From NCBI GenBank assembly GCA_963693305.1, contig OY855908.1, forward strand, positions 39,788,305 to 39,852,304: a stretch of 64,000 bases of DNA, written 5' to 3'. The position numbers were made by a program, and so were the translations under genes. Of the stretch, positions 51,514-63,724 are shown piece after piece. The notes under the pieces were generated by a model that saw only the letters and a list, made by a program, of their open reading frames with translations, was not told the origin of the DNA and ran no database searches. Numbering within the stretch: position 1 is the stretch's first letter; the number at the start of each line of letters is the position of its first letter. The stretch is from Meandrina meandrites (Eukaryota > Cnidaria > Anthozoa > Scleractinia > Meandrinidae).

Positions 51514-51533
51514 CGTGTATGAGAAAACAGTGC
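51514..51533 (+). repeat. A-run marker 15
   Basis: ATGAGAAAACAG variant. Confidence 0.86.
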
Positions 51534-52426
51534 ACAGTGCACAGAGTACAGTGTACCGTTTATAGTGCACAGTGCACAGAGTACAGTGTACCGTGTATAG
51601 TGAACAGTGCACTGTGCACAGAGTACAGTGTACCGTGTATAGTGCACAGCGCACAGAGTACAGTGTGCCGTGTATAGTGCACAGACGACAGTGTACCGTG
51701 TATAGTGCACAGTGCACAGAGTACAGTGTACCGTGTATAGTACACAGTGCACAGGGTACAGTGTACCGTGTATAGTGCACAGTACACAGAGTACAGTGTA
51801 CCGTGTTTAGTGCACAGGGCATAGAGTACAGTGTACCGTGTATAGTGCACAGAGTACAGTGTACCGTGTATGGTGTACAGTGCACAGAGTACAGTGTACC
51901 GTGTATAGTGCACAGTGCACAGTGCACAGAGTACAGTGTACCGTGTATAGTGCACAGAGTACAGTGTACCGTGTATAGTGCACAGAGTAGAGTGTACCGT
52001 GTATAGTGCACAGTGCACAGAGTACAGTGTACCGTGCATAGTGCACAGTGCACTGAGTCCAGTGTACCGTGTATAGTGCACAGTGCACAGAGTACAGTGT
52101 ACCGTGTATAGTGCACAGTGCACAGAGTACAGTGTACCGTGTATAGTGCACAGTGCACAGTGCACAGTGTACCGTGTATAGAGCACAGTGCACTGAGTCC
52201 AGTGTACCGTGTATAGTGCACAGTGCACAGAGTACAGTGTACCATGTATAGTGCACAGTGCACAGAGTACAGTGTACCGTGTATAGTGCACAGTGCACAG
52301 TGCACAGAGTACAGTGTACCGTGTATAGTGCACACTGCACAGAGTACAGTGTACCGTGTATAGTGCAAAGTGCACAGTGCACAGAGTACAGTGTACCGTG
52401 TATAGTGCACAGCGCACAGAGTACAG

Positions 52427-52464
52427 TGTATATACCGTGTATATACCGTATATACTACTATACC
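52427..52464 (+). repeat. AT block 25, 38 bp
   Basis: Two sub-repeats only, otherwise canonical. Confidence 0.93.
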
Positions 52465-52948
52465 GTGTATAGTGCACAGTGCACAGAGTACAGTGTACCG
52501 TGTATAGTGCACAGTGCACAGTGCACAGAGTACAGTGTACCGTGTATAGTGCACAGAGTACAGTGTACCGTGTATAGTGCACAGAGTAGAGTGTACAGTG
52601 TATAGTGCACAGTGCACAGAGTACAGTGTACCGTGCATAGTGCACAGTGCACTGAGTCCAGTGTACCGTGTATAGTGCACAGTGCACAGAGTACAGTGTA
52701 CCGTGTATAGTGCACAGTGCACAGAGTACAGTGTACCGTGTATAGTGGACAGTGCACAGTGCACAGTGTACCGTGTATAGAGCACAGTGCACTGAGTCCA
52801 GTGTACCGTGTATAGTGCACAGTGCACAGAGTACAGTGTACCGTGTATAGTGCACAGTGCACAGAGTACAGTGTACCGTGTATAGTGCACAGTGCACAGT
52901 GCACAGAGTACAGTGTACCGTGTATAGTGCACAGCGCACAGAGTACAG

Positions 52949-53008
52949 TGTATATACCGTGTATATGCCGTGTATATACCGTGTATATACCGTATATACT
53001 ACTATACC
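52949..53008 (+). repeat. AT block 26, 60 bp
   Basis: The second sub-repeat is GTGTATATGCC. Followed by AGAGCACAGGGCATAGAGAAC. Confidence 0.92.
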
Positions 53009-53408
53009 GTGTATAGAGCACAGGGCATAGAGAACAGTGTACCGTGTATAGTGCACAGAGTACTGTGTACCGTGTATGGTGTACAGTGCACAGAGTACAG
53101 TGTACCGTGTATAGTGAACAGAGTACAGTGTGCCGTTTATAGTGCACAGAGTAAAGTGTACCGTGTATAGTGCACAGTGCACAGAGTACAGTGTACCGTG
53201 TATAGTACACAGTGCACAGGGTACAGTGTACCGTGTATAGAGCACAGTGCACTGAGTCCAGTGTACCGTGTATAGTGCACAGTGCACAGAGTACAGTGTA
53301 CCGTGTATAGTGCACAGTGCACAGAGTACAGTGTACCGTGTATAGTGCTCAGTGCACAGTGCACAGAGTACAGTGTACCGTGTATAGTGCACAGCGCACA
53401 GAGTACAG

Positions 53409-53468
53409 TGTATATACCGTGTATATACCGTGTATATACCGTGTATATACCGTATATACTACTATACC
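53409..53468 (+). repeat. AT block 27, 60 bp
   Basis: Canonical. The preceding unit carries GTGCTCAGTGC. Confidence 0.93.
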
Positions 53469-56400
53469 GTGTATAGTGCACAGTGCACAGAGTACAGTGT
53501 ACCGTGTATAGTGCACAGTGCACAGTGCACAGAGTACAGTGTACCGTGTATAGTGCACAGAGTACAGTGTACCGTGTATAGTGCACAGAGTAGAGTGTAC
53601 CGTGTATAGTGCACAGTGCACAGAGTACAGTGTACCGTGTATAGTGAACAGAGTACAGTGTGCCGTGTATAGTGCACATAGTACAGTGTACCGTGTATAG
53701 TGCACAGTGCACAGAGTACAGTGTACCCTGTATAGTGCACAGTGCAGAGAGTACAGTGTACCGTGTATAGTGCACAGTGCACAGTGCACAGTGTACCGTG
53801 TATAGAGCACAGTGCACTGAGTCCAGTGTACCGTGTATAGTGCACAGTGCACAGAGTACAGTGTACCGTGTATAGTGCACAGTGCACAGTGCACAGAGTA
53901 CAGTGTACCGTGTATAGTGCACAGTGCACAGAGTACAGTGTACCGTGTATAGTGCACAGTGCACAGTGCACAGACTACAGTGTACCGTGTATAGTGCACA
54001 GCGCACAGAGTACAGTGTACCGTGTATAGTGCACAGAGTACTGTGTACCGTGTATGGTGTACAGTGCACAGAGTACAGTGTACCGTGTATAGTGAACAGA
54101 GTACAGTGTGCCGTGTATAGTGCACAGAGTACAGTGTACCGTGTATAGTGCACAGTGCACAGAGTACAGTGTACCGTGTATAGTACACAGTGCACAGGGT
54201 ACAGTGTACCGTGTATAGTGCACAGTGCACAGAGTACAGTATACAGTGTATATTGCACAGAGTACTGTGTACCGTGTATGGTGTACAGTGCACAGAGCAC
54301 AGTGTACCGTGTATAGTGAACAGAGTACAGTGTGCCGTGTATAGTGCACAGAGTACAGTGTACCGTGTATAGTGCACAGAGTAGAGTGTACCGTGTATAG
54401 TGCAAAGAGCACAGTGTACCATGTATAGTGAACAGAGTACAGTGTACCGTGTATAGTACACAGTGCACAGAGTACAGTGTACCGTGTATAGTGCACAGAG
54501 TACAGTGTACCGTTTATAGTGCACAGTGCACAGAGTACAGTGTACTGTGTATAGTGCACAGAGTACAGTGTACCGTGTATTAGAAAACAGTGCACAGTGC
54601 ACAGAGTACAGTGTACCGTGTATAGTGCACAGTGCACAGAGTACAGTGTACCGTGTATAGTGAACAGTGCACAGTGCACAGAGTACAGTGTACCGTGTAT
54701 AGTGCACAGCGCACAGAGTACAGTGTGCCGTGTATAGTGCACAGAGTACAGTGTACCGTTTATAGTGCACAGTGCACAGAGTACAGTGTACCGTGTATAG
54801 TACACAGTGCACAGGGTACAGTGTACCGTGTATAGTGCACAGTACACAGAGTACAGTGTACCGTGTTTAGTGCACAGGGCATAGAGTACAGTGTACCGTG
54901 TATAGTGCACAGAGTACTGTGTACCGTGTATGGTGTACAGTGCACAGAGTACAGTGTACCGTGTATAGTGAACAGAGTACAGTGTGCCGTGTATAGTGCA
55001 CAGAGTACAGTGTACCGTGTATAGTGCACAGTGCACAGAGTACAGTGTACCGTGTATGGTGTACACTGCACAGAGTACAGTGTACCGTGTATAGTGAACA
55101 GAGTACAGTGCGCCGTGTATAGTGCACAGAGTACAGTGTACCGTGTATAGTGCACAGTGCACAGAGTACAGTGTACCGTGTTTAGTGCACAGAGCATAGA
55201 GTACAGTGTACCGTGTATAGTGCACAGAGTACTGTGTACCGTGTATGGTGTACAGTGCACAGAGTACAGTGTACCGTGTATAGTGCGCAGTGCAGAGAGT
55301 ACAGTGTACCGTGTATTGTGCACAGAGTACACTGTACCGTGTATGGTGCACAGTGCACAGAGTACAGTGTACCGTGTATAGTGCACAGAGTACAGTGTAC
55401 CTTGTATAGTGAAAAGAGCACAGTGTACCGTGTATAGTGCACAGAGTAGAGTGTACCGTGTATAGTGCACAGTGCACAGAGTACAGTGTATCGTGCATAG
55501 TGCACAGTGCAGAGAGTACAGTGTACCGTGTATAGTGCACAGAGTACATTGTACCGTGTATAGTGCAAAGAGTACAGTGTACCGTGTATAGTGCACAGAG
55601 TACAGTGTACCGTGTATAGTGCACAGAGTACTGTGTACCGTGTATGGTGTACAGTGCACAGAGTACAGTGTACCGTGTAGAGTGAACAGAGTACAGTGTG
55701 CCGTGTATAGTGCACAGAGTACAGTGTACCGTGTATAGTGCACAGTGCACAGAGTACAGTGTACCGTGTATAGCACACAGTGCACAGTGTACCTTGTATA
55801 CTGCACAGTGCACAGAGTACAGTGTACCGTGTTTAGTGCACAGGGCATAGAGTACAGTGTACCGTGTACAGTGCAGAGTACAGTGTACTGTGTATAGTGC
55901 ACAGTGCACAGAGTACAGTCTACCGTGTATAGTGCACAGTGCACAGTGCAAAGAGTACAGTGTACTGTGTATAGTGCACAGCGCACAGAGTACAGTGTAC
56001 CGTGTATAGTGCACAGAGTACTGTGTACCGTGTATGGTGTACAGTGCACAGAGTACCGTGTACCGTGTATAGTGAACAGAGTACAGTGTGCCGTGTATAG
56101 TGCACAGAGTACAGTGTACCGTGTATAGTGCACAGTGCACAGAGTACAGTGTACCGTGTATAGTAAACAGCGCACAGGGTACAGTGTACCGTGTATAGTG
56201 CACAGTGCACAGAGTACAGTGTACCGTGTATAGTGCACAGAGTACTGTGTACCGTGTATGGTGTACAGTGCACAGAGTACAGTGTACCGTGTATAGTGAA
56301 CAGAGTACAGTGTGCCGTGTATAGTGCACAGAGTAAAGTGTACCGTGTATAGTGCACAGTGCACAGAGTACAGTGTACCGTGTATAGTACACAGTGCACA

Positions 56401-57072
56401 GGGTACAGTGTACCGTGTATAGTGCACAGTACACAGAGTACAGTGTACCGTGTTTAGTGCACATGGCATAGAGTACAGTGTACCGTGTATAGTGCACAGA
56501 GTACTGTGTACCGTGTATGGTGTACAGTGCACAGAGTACAGTGTACAGTGTACCGTGTATAGTACACAGTGCACAGGGTACAGTGTACAGTGTATAGTGC
56601 ACAGTGCACAGAGTACAGTGTACGTGTTTAGTGCACAGGGCATAGAGTACAGTGTACTGTGTATAGTGCACAGAGTACAGTGTACCGTGTATAGTGCACA
56701 GAGTACAGTGTACCGTGTATAGTGCACAGAGTAGAGTGTACCGTGTATAGTGCACAGTGCACAGAGTACAGTGTACTGTGCATAGTGCACAGTGCAGAGA
56801 GTACAGTGTACCGTGTATAGTGCACAGAGTACAGTGTACCGTGTATAGTGCAAAGAGTACAGTGTACCGTGTATAGTGCACAGAGTACAGTGTACCGTGT
56901 ATAGTGCACAGTGCACAGAGTACAGTGTACCGTGTATAGAGCACAGTGCACTGAGTCCAGTGTACCGTGTATAGTGCACAGTGCACAGAGTACAGTGTAC
57001 CGTGTATAGTGCACAGTGCACAGTGCACAGAGTACAGTGTACCATGTATAGTGCACAGCGCACAGAGTACAG
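53469..57072. repeat. AT-block-free domain, 3.6 kb
   Basis: Ordinary and variant units with one A-run marker (54574). From 55678 rightward it matches 59810 onward (step 4132). GGTGTACAG units (TATGGTGTACAG) are unusually frequent between 54.05 and 56.5 kb. No gene is seen. Confidence 0.87.
54574..54593 (+). repeat. A-run marker 16
   Basis: Canonical form. The right-most copy; none lies in the last 9.4 kb. Confidence 0.88.
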
Positions 57073-57170
57073 TGTATATACCGTGTATATACCGTGTATA
57101 TACCGTATATACTACTATACCGTGTATAGTGCACAGTGCACAGAGTACAGTGTACCGTGTATAGTGCACA
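55678..57170 (+). repeat. Dispersed copy of 59810-61387
   Basis: Step 4132 at the left (private variant GTGTAGAGTGAAC) and 4217 at the right end. The partner has about 85 bp more around 60.68-60.77 kb. Both contain CAGTCTACCG and GTACCGTGTACCG. Confidence 0.82.
57073..57121 (+). repeat. AT block 28, 49 bp
   Basis: Three sub-repeats; its dispersed partner at 61290 has four. Confidence 0.93.
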
Positions 57171-57659
57171 GTGCACAGTGCACAGAGTACAGTGTACCGT
57201 GTACAGTGCAGAGTACAGTGTACTGTGTATAGTGCACAGTGCACAGAGTACAGTCTACCGTGTATAGTGCACAGTGCACAGTGCAAAGAGTACAGTGTAC
57301 TGTGTATAGTGCACAGCGCACAGAGTACAGTGTACCGTGTATAGTGCACAGAGTACTGTGTACCGTGTATGGTGTACAGTGCACAGAGTACCGTGTACCG
57401 TGTATAGTGAACAGAGTACAGTGTACCGTGTATAGTGCACAGAGTACTGTGTACCGTGTATGGTGTACAGTGCACAGAGTACAGTGTACCGTGTATAGTG
57501 CACAGTGCACAGTGCACAGTGTACCGTGTATAGAGCACAGTGCACTGAGTCCAGTGTACCGTGTATAGTGCACAGTGCACAGAGTACAGTGTACCGTGTA
57601 TAGTGCACAGTGCACAGAGTACAGTGTACCGTGTATAGTGCACAGCGCACAGAGTACAG

Positions 57660-57719
57660 TGTATATACCGTGTATATACCGTGTATATACCGTGTATATA
57701 CCGTATATACTACTATACC
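57660..57719 (+). repeat. AT block 29, 60 bp
   Basis: Followed by AGAGCACAGGGCATAG. Related by steps of 4735 and 1270 to blocks 33 and 35. Confidence 0.93.
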
Positions 57720-58427
57720 GTGTATAGAGCACAGGGCATAGAGTACAGTCTAACGTGTATAGTGCACAGAGTACTGTGTACCGTGTATGGTGTACAGTGC
57801 ACAGAGTACAGTGTACCGTGTATAGTGAACAGAGTACAGTGTGCCGTGTATAGTGCACAGAGTACAGTGTACCGTGTATAGTGCACAGTGCACAGAGTAC
57901 AGTGTACCGTGTATAGTACACAGTGCACAGGGTACAGTGTTCCGTGTATAGTGCACAGTGCACAGAGTACAGTGTACCGTGTTTAGTGCACAGGGCATAG
58001 AGTACAGTGTACCGTGTATAGTGCACAGAGTACAGTGCACCGTGTATAGTGCACAGAGTAGAGTGTACCGTGTATAGTGCACAGTGCACAGAGTACAGTG
58101 TACCGTGCATAGTGCACAGTGCAGAGAGTGCAGTGTACCGTGTATAGTGCACAGAGTACAGTGTACCGTGTATAGTGCAAAGAGTACAGTGTACCGTGTA
58201 TAGTGCACCGAGTACAGTGTACCGTCTAGAGTGCACAGTGCACAGAGTACAGTGTACCGTGTATAGAGCACAGTGCACTGAGTCCAGTGTACCGTGTATA
58301 GTGCACAGTGCACAGAGTACAGCGTACCGTGTATAGTGCACAGTGCACAGAGTACAGTGTACCGTGTATAGTGCACAGTGCACAGAGTACAGTGTACCAT
58401 GTATAGTGCACAGCGCACAGAGTACAG

Positions 58428-58487
58428 TGTATATACCGTGTATATACCGTGTATATACCGTGTATATACCGTATATACTACTATACC
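58428..58487 (+). repeat. AT block 30, 60 bp
   Basis: Partner of block 34 (step 4735). A GTACCTTG unit follows. Confidence 0.93.
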
Positions 58488-59809
58488 GTGTATAGTGCAC
58501 AGTGCACAGAGTACAGTGTACCTTGTATAGTGCACAGTGCACAGAGTACAGTGTACCGTGTATAGTGCACAGAGTACAGTGTACCGTTTATAGTGCACAG
58601 AGTAGAGTGTACCGTGTATAGTGCACAGTGCACAGAGTACAGTGTACAGTGCATAGTGCACAGTGCACTGAGTCCAGTGTACCGTGTATAGTGCACAGTG
58701 CACAGAGTACAGTGTACCGTGTATAGTGCACAGTGCACAGAGTACAGTGTACCGTGTATAGTGCACAGTGCACAGTGCACAGAGTACAGTGTACCGTGTA
58801 TAGTGCACAGTGCACAGTGCACAGAGTACAAAGTACCGTGTATAGTGCACAGCTCACAGAGTACAGTGTACCGTGTATAGTGCACAGAGTACTGTGTACC
58901 GTGTATGGTGTACAGTGCACAGAGTACAGTGGACCGTGTATAGTGAACAGAGTACAGTGTGCCGTGTATAGTGCACAGAGTACAGTGTACAGTGTATAGT
59001 GCACAGTGCACAGAGTACAGTGTACCGTGTATAGTACACAGTGCACAGTGTAGCGTGTATAGTGCAAAGTGCACAGAGTACAGTGTACCGTGTTTAGTGC
59101 ACAGGGCATAGAGTACAGTGTACCGTGTATAGTGCAGAGTACAGTGTACTGTGTATAGTGCACAGTGCACAGAGTACAGTGTACCGTGTATAGTGCACAG
59201 TGCACAGCGTACAGTGTACCGTGTATAGTGCACAGCACAAAGAGTACAGTGTACCGTGTATAGTGCACAGTGCACAGAGTACAGTGTACCGTGTATAGTG
59301 CACAGTGCAAAGAGTACAGTGTACCGTGTATAGTGCACAGTGCACAGAATACAGTGTACCGTGTATAGTGCACAGAATACAGTGTACCGTGTATAGTGTA
59401 CAGTGCACAGAGTACAGTGCACAGAGTACAGTGTACCGTGTATAGTGAACATAGTACAGTGTACCGTGTATAGTGCACATAGTACAGTGTACCGTGTTTA
59501 GTGCACAGTGCACAGAGTACAGTGTACGGTGTATAGTGCACAGTGCACAGAGTACAGTGTACCGTGTATAGTGCACAGTGCACAGAGTAAAGAGTACCGT
59601 GTTTAGTGCACATGGCATAGAGTACAGTGTACCGTGTAAAGTGCAGAGTACAGTCTACTGTGTATAGTGCACAGTGCACAGAGTACAGTGTAGCGTGTAT
59701 AGTGCACAGTGCACAGCGTACAGTGTACCGTGTATAGTGCACAGCACACAGAGTACAGTGTACCGTGTATAGTGCACAGAGCACAGTGCACAGAGTACAG
59801 TGTACCGTG

Positions 59810-61387
59810 TAGAGTGAACAGAGTACAGTGTGCCGTGTATAGTGCACAGAGTACAGTGTACCGTGTATAGTGCACAGTGCACAGAGTACAGTGTACCGTG
59901 TATAGCACACAGTGCACAGTGTACCTTGTATAGTGCACAGTGCACAGAGTACAGTGTACCGTGTTTAGTGCACAGGGCATAGAGTACAGTGTACCGTGTA
60001 CAGTGCAGAGTACAGTGTACTGTGTATAGTGCACAGTGCACAGAGTACAGTCTACCGTGTATAGTGCACAGTGCACAGTGCAAAGAGTACAGTGTACTGT
60101 GTATAGTGCACAGCGCACAGAGTACAGTGTACCGTGTATAGTGCACAGAGTACTGTGTACCGTGTATGGTGTACAGTGCACTGAGTACCGTGTACCGTGT
60201 ATAGTGAACAGAGTACAGTGTGCCGTGTATAGTGCACAGAGTACAGTGTACCGTGTATAGTGCACAGTGCACAGAGTACAGTGTACCGTGTATAGTACAC
60301 AGTGCACAGGGTACAGTGTACCGTGTATAGTGCACAGTGCACAGAGTACAGTGTACCGTGTATAGTGCACAGAGTACTGTGTACCGTGTATGGTGTACAG
60401 TGCACAGAGTACAGTGTACCGTGTATAGTGAACAGAGTACAGTGTGCCGTGTATAGTGCACAGAGTAAAGTGTACCGTGTATAGTGCACAGTGCACAGAG
60501 TACAGTGTACCGTGTATAGTACACAGTGCACAGGGTACAGTGTACCGTGTATAGTGCACAGTACACAGAGTACAGTGTACCGTGTTTAGTGCACATGGCA
60601 TAGAGTACAGTGTACCGTGTATAGTGCACAGAGTACTGTGTACCGTGTATGGTGTACAGTGCACAGAGTACAGTGTACCGTGTATAGTGAACAGAGTACA
60701 GTGTGCCGTGTATAGTGCACAGACTACAGTGTACCGTGTATAGTGCACAGTGCACAGAGTACAGTGTACCGTGTATAGTACACAGTGTTCAGGGTACAGT
60801 GTACAGTGTATAGTGCACAGTGCACAGAGTACAGTGTACCGTGTTTAGTGCACAGGGCATAGAGTACAGTGTACTGTTTATAGTGCACAGAGTACAGTGT
60901 ACCATGTATAGTGCACAGAGTACAGTGTACCGTGTATAGTGCACAGAGTAGAGTGTACCGTGTATAGTGCACAGTGCACAGAGTACAGTGTACTGTGCAT
61001 AGTGCACAGTGCAGAGAGTACAGTGTACCGTGTATAGTGCACAGAGTACAGTGTACCGTGTATAGTGCAAAGAGTACAGTGTACCGTGTATAGTGCACAG
61101 AGTACAGTGTACCGTGTATAGTGCACAGTGCACAGAGTACAGTGTACCGTGTATAGAGCACAGTGCACTGAGTCCAGTGTACCGTGTATAGTGCACAGTG
61201 CACAGAGTACAGTGTACCGTGTATAGTGCACAGTGCACAGTGCACAGAGTACAGTGTACCATGTATAGTGCACAGCGCACAGAGTACAGTGTATATACCG
61301 TGTATATACCGTGTATATACCGTGTATATACCGTATATACTACTATACAGTGTATAGTGCACAGTGCACAGAGTACAGTGTACCCTG
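59810..61387 (+). repeat. Dispersed copy of 55678-57170
   Basis: It is the longer of the pair. Its AT block at 61290 has 60 bp, whereas the matching block at 57073 has 49 bp, so the 11-mer count changed independently of the surrounding units. Confidence 0.82.
61290..61349 (+). repeat. AT block 31, 60 bp
   Basis: Ends CTACTATACA like block 4, probably an independent change. Confidence 0.93.
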
Positions 61388-61903
61388 TATAGTGCACAGT
61401 GCACAGTGCACAGAGTACAGTGTACCGTGTATAGTGCACAGAGTAGAGTGTTCCGTGTATAGTGCACAGAGTAGAGTGTACCGTTTATAGTGCACAGAGT
61501 ACAGTGTACCGTGCATAGTGCACAGTGCACTGAGTCCAGTGTACCGTGTATAGTGCACAGTGCACAGAGTACAGTGTACCGTGTATAGTGCACAGTGCAC
61601 AGAGTACAGTGTACCGTGTATAGTGCACAGTGCAGAGTGCACAGTGTACCGTGTATAGAGCACAGTGCACTGAGTCCAGTGTACCGTGTATAGTGCACAG
61701 TGCACAGAGTACAGTGTACCGTGTATAGTGCACAGTGCACAGAGTACAGTGTACCGTGTATAGTGCACAGTGCACAGTGCACAGAGTACAGTGTACCGTG
61801 TATAGTGCACAGTGCACAGAGTACAGTGTACCGTGTATAGTGCACAGTGCACAGTGCACAGAGTACAGTGTACAGTGTATAGTGCACAGCGCACAGAGTA
61901 CAG

Positions 61904-61952
61904 TGTATATACCGTGTATATACCGTGTATATACCGTATATACTACTATACC
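61904..61952 (+). repeat. AT block 32, 49 bp
   Basis: Partner of block 6. Its right end aligns with block 34 at step 1270, although block 34 has one more 11-mer. Confidence 0.93.
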
Positions 61953-62394
61953 GTGTATAGTGCACAGTGCACAGAGTACAGTGTACCGTGTATAGTGCAC
62001 AGTGCACAGTGCACAGAGTACAGTTTACTGTGTATAGTGCACAGAGTACAGTGTACCGTGTATAGTGCACAGAGTAGAGTGTACAGTGTATAGTGCACAG
62101 TGCACAGAGTACAGTGTACTGTGCATAGTGCACAGTGCACTGAGTCCAGTGTACCGTGTATAGTGCACAGTGCACAGAGTACAGTGTACCGTGTATAGTG
62201 CACAGTGCACAGAGTACAGTGTACCGTGTATAGTGCACAGTGCACAGTGCACAGTGTACCGCGTATAGAGCACAGTGCACTGAGTCCAGTGTACCGTGTA
62301 TAGTGCACAGTGCACAGAGTACAGTGTACCGTGTATAGTGCACAGTGCACAGAGTACAGTGTACCGTGTATAGTGCACAGCGCACAGAGTACAG

Positions 62395-62454
62395 TGTATA
62401 TACCGTGTATATACCGTGTATATACCGTGTATATACCGTATATACTACTATACC
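62395..62454 (+). repeat. AT block 33, 60 bp
   Basis: Followed by AGAGCACAGGGCATAG, then CAGTCTACCG. Confidence 0.93.
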
Positions 62455-63162
62455 GTGTATAGAGCACAGGGCATAGAGTACAGTCTACCGTGTATAGTGC
62501 ACAGAGTACTGTGTACCGTGTATGGTGTACAGTGCACAGAGTACAGTGTACCGTGTATAGTGAACAGAGTACAGTGTGCCGTGTATAGTGCACAGAGTAC
62601 AGTGTACCGTGTATAGTGCACAGTGCACAGAGTACAGTGTACCGTGTATAGTACACAGTGCACAGGGTACAGTGTATCGTGTATAGTGCACAGTGCACAG
62701 AGTACAGTGTACCGTGTTTAGTGCAGAGGGCATAGAGTACAGTGTACCGTGTATAGTGCACAGAGTACAGTGCACCGTGTATAGTGCACAGAGTAGAGTG
62801 TACCGTGTATAGTGCACAGTGCACAGAGTACAGTGTACCGTGCATAGTGCACAGTGCAGAGAGTGCAGTGTGCCGTGTATAGTGCACAGAGTACAGTGTA
62901 CCGTGTATAGTGCAAAGAGTACAGTGTACCGTGTATAGTGCACCGAGTACAGTGTACCGTCTAGAGTGCACAGTGCACAGAGTACAGTGTACCGTGTATA
63001 GAGCACAGTGCACTGAGTCCAGTGTACCGTGTATAGTGCACAGTGCACAGAGTACAGTGTACTGTGTATAGTGCACAGTGCACAGAGTACAGTGTACCGT
63101 GTATAGTGCACAGTGCACAGAGTACAGTGTACCATGTATAGTGCACAGCGCACAGAGTACAG

Positions 63163-63222
63163 TGTATATACCGTGTATATACCGTGTATATACCGTGTAT
63201 ATACCGTATATACTACTATACC
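63163..63222 (+). repeat. AT block 34, 60 bp
   Basis: Canonical; marks the start of the second 1270-bp copy. Confidence 0.93.
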
Positions 63223-63664
63223 GTGTATAGTGCACAGTGCACAGAGTACAGTGTACCGTGTATAGTGCACAGTGCACAGTGCACAGAGTACAGTGTACCG
63301 TGTATAGTGCACAGAGTACAGTGTACCGTTTATAGTGCACAGAGTAGAGTGTACCGTGTATAGTGCACAGTGCACAGAGTACAGTGTACAGTGCATAGTG
63401 CACAGTGCACTGAGTCCAGTGTACCGTGTATAGTGCACAGTGCACAGAGTACAGTGTACCGTGTATAGTGCACAGTGCACAGAGTACAGTGTACCGTGTA
63501 TAGTGCACAGTGCACAGTGCACAGTGTACCGCGTATAGAGCACAGTGCACTGAGTCCAGTGTACCGTGTATAGTGCACAGTGCACAGAGTACAGTGTACC
63601 GTGTATAGTGCACAGTGCACAGAGTACAGTGTACCGTGTATAGTGCACAGCGCACAGAGTACAG

Positions 63665-63724
63665 TGTATATACCGTGTATATACCGTGTATATACCGTGT
63701 ATATACCGTATATACTACTATACC
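63665..63724 (+). repeat. AT block 35, 60 bp
   Basis: Last block in the window, with the same follower as blocks 29 and 33. Confidence 0.93.

Larger units (their letters stand above)
46927..52426. repeat. AT-block-free domain, 5.5 kb
   Basis: From about 47.4 to 50.09 kb this matches 11.94-16.04 kb but lacks the 1396-bp duplication present there. One diverged A-run marker (51514, ATGAGAAAAC) occurs. No gene is seen. Confidence 0.87.
52427..53468. repeat. AT-block cluster, three blocks in 1.0 kb
   Basis: AT blocks at 52427 (38 bp), 52949 and 53409 give the highest local density outside 16458-17685. Ordinary units separate them. Confidence 0.87.
57520..58620 (+). repeat. Dispersed copy of 62255-63360
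   Basis: Step 4735 holds for both AT blocks (57660 with 62395, 58428 with 63163). Shared variants are CCGTCTAGAGTG and GCACCGAGTAC. One extra heptamer in the partner after the second block shifts the step by 7. Confidence 0.83.
62255..63360 (+). repeat. Dispersed copy of 57520-58620
   Basis: Differs from its partner by scattered substitutions such as TGTGCCG versus TGTACCG near 62870. It also overlaps the 1270-bp tandem step, so three generations of the same segment are present in the last 7 kb. Confidence 0.82.

Noticed and set aside
431..63724. TATA-box promoters in the AT blocks
   Set aside because: TATATA occurs in every block as part of the 11-bp sub-repeat. There is no associated gene, initiator or other promoter element.
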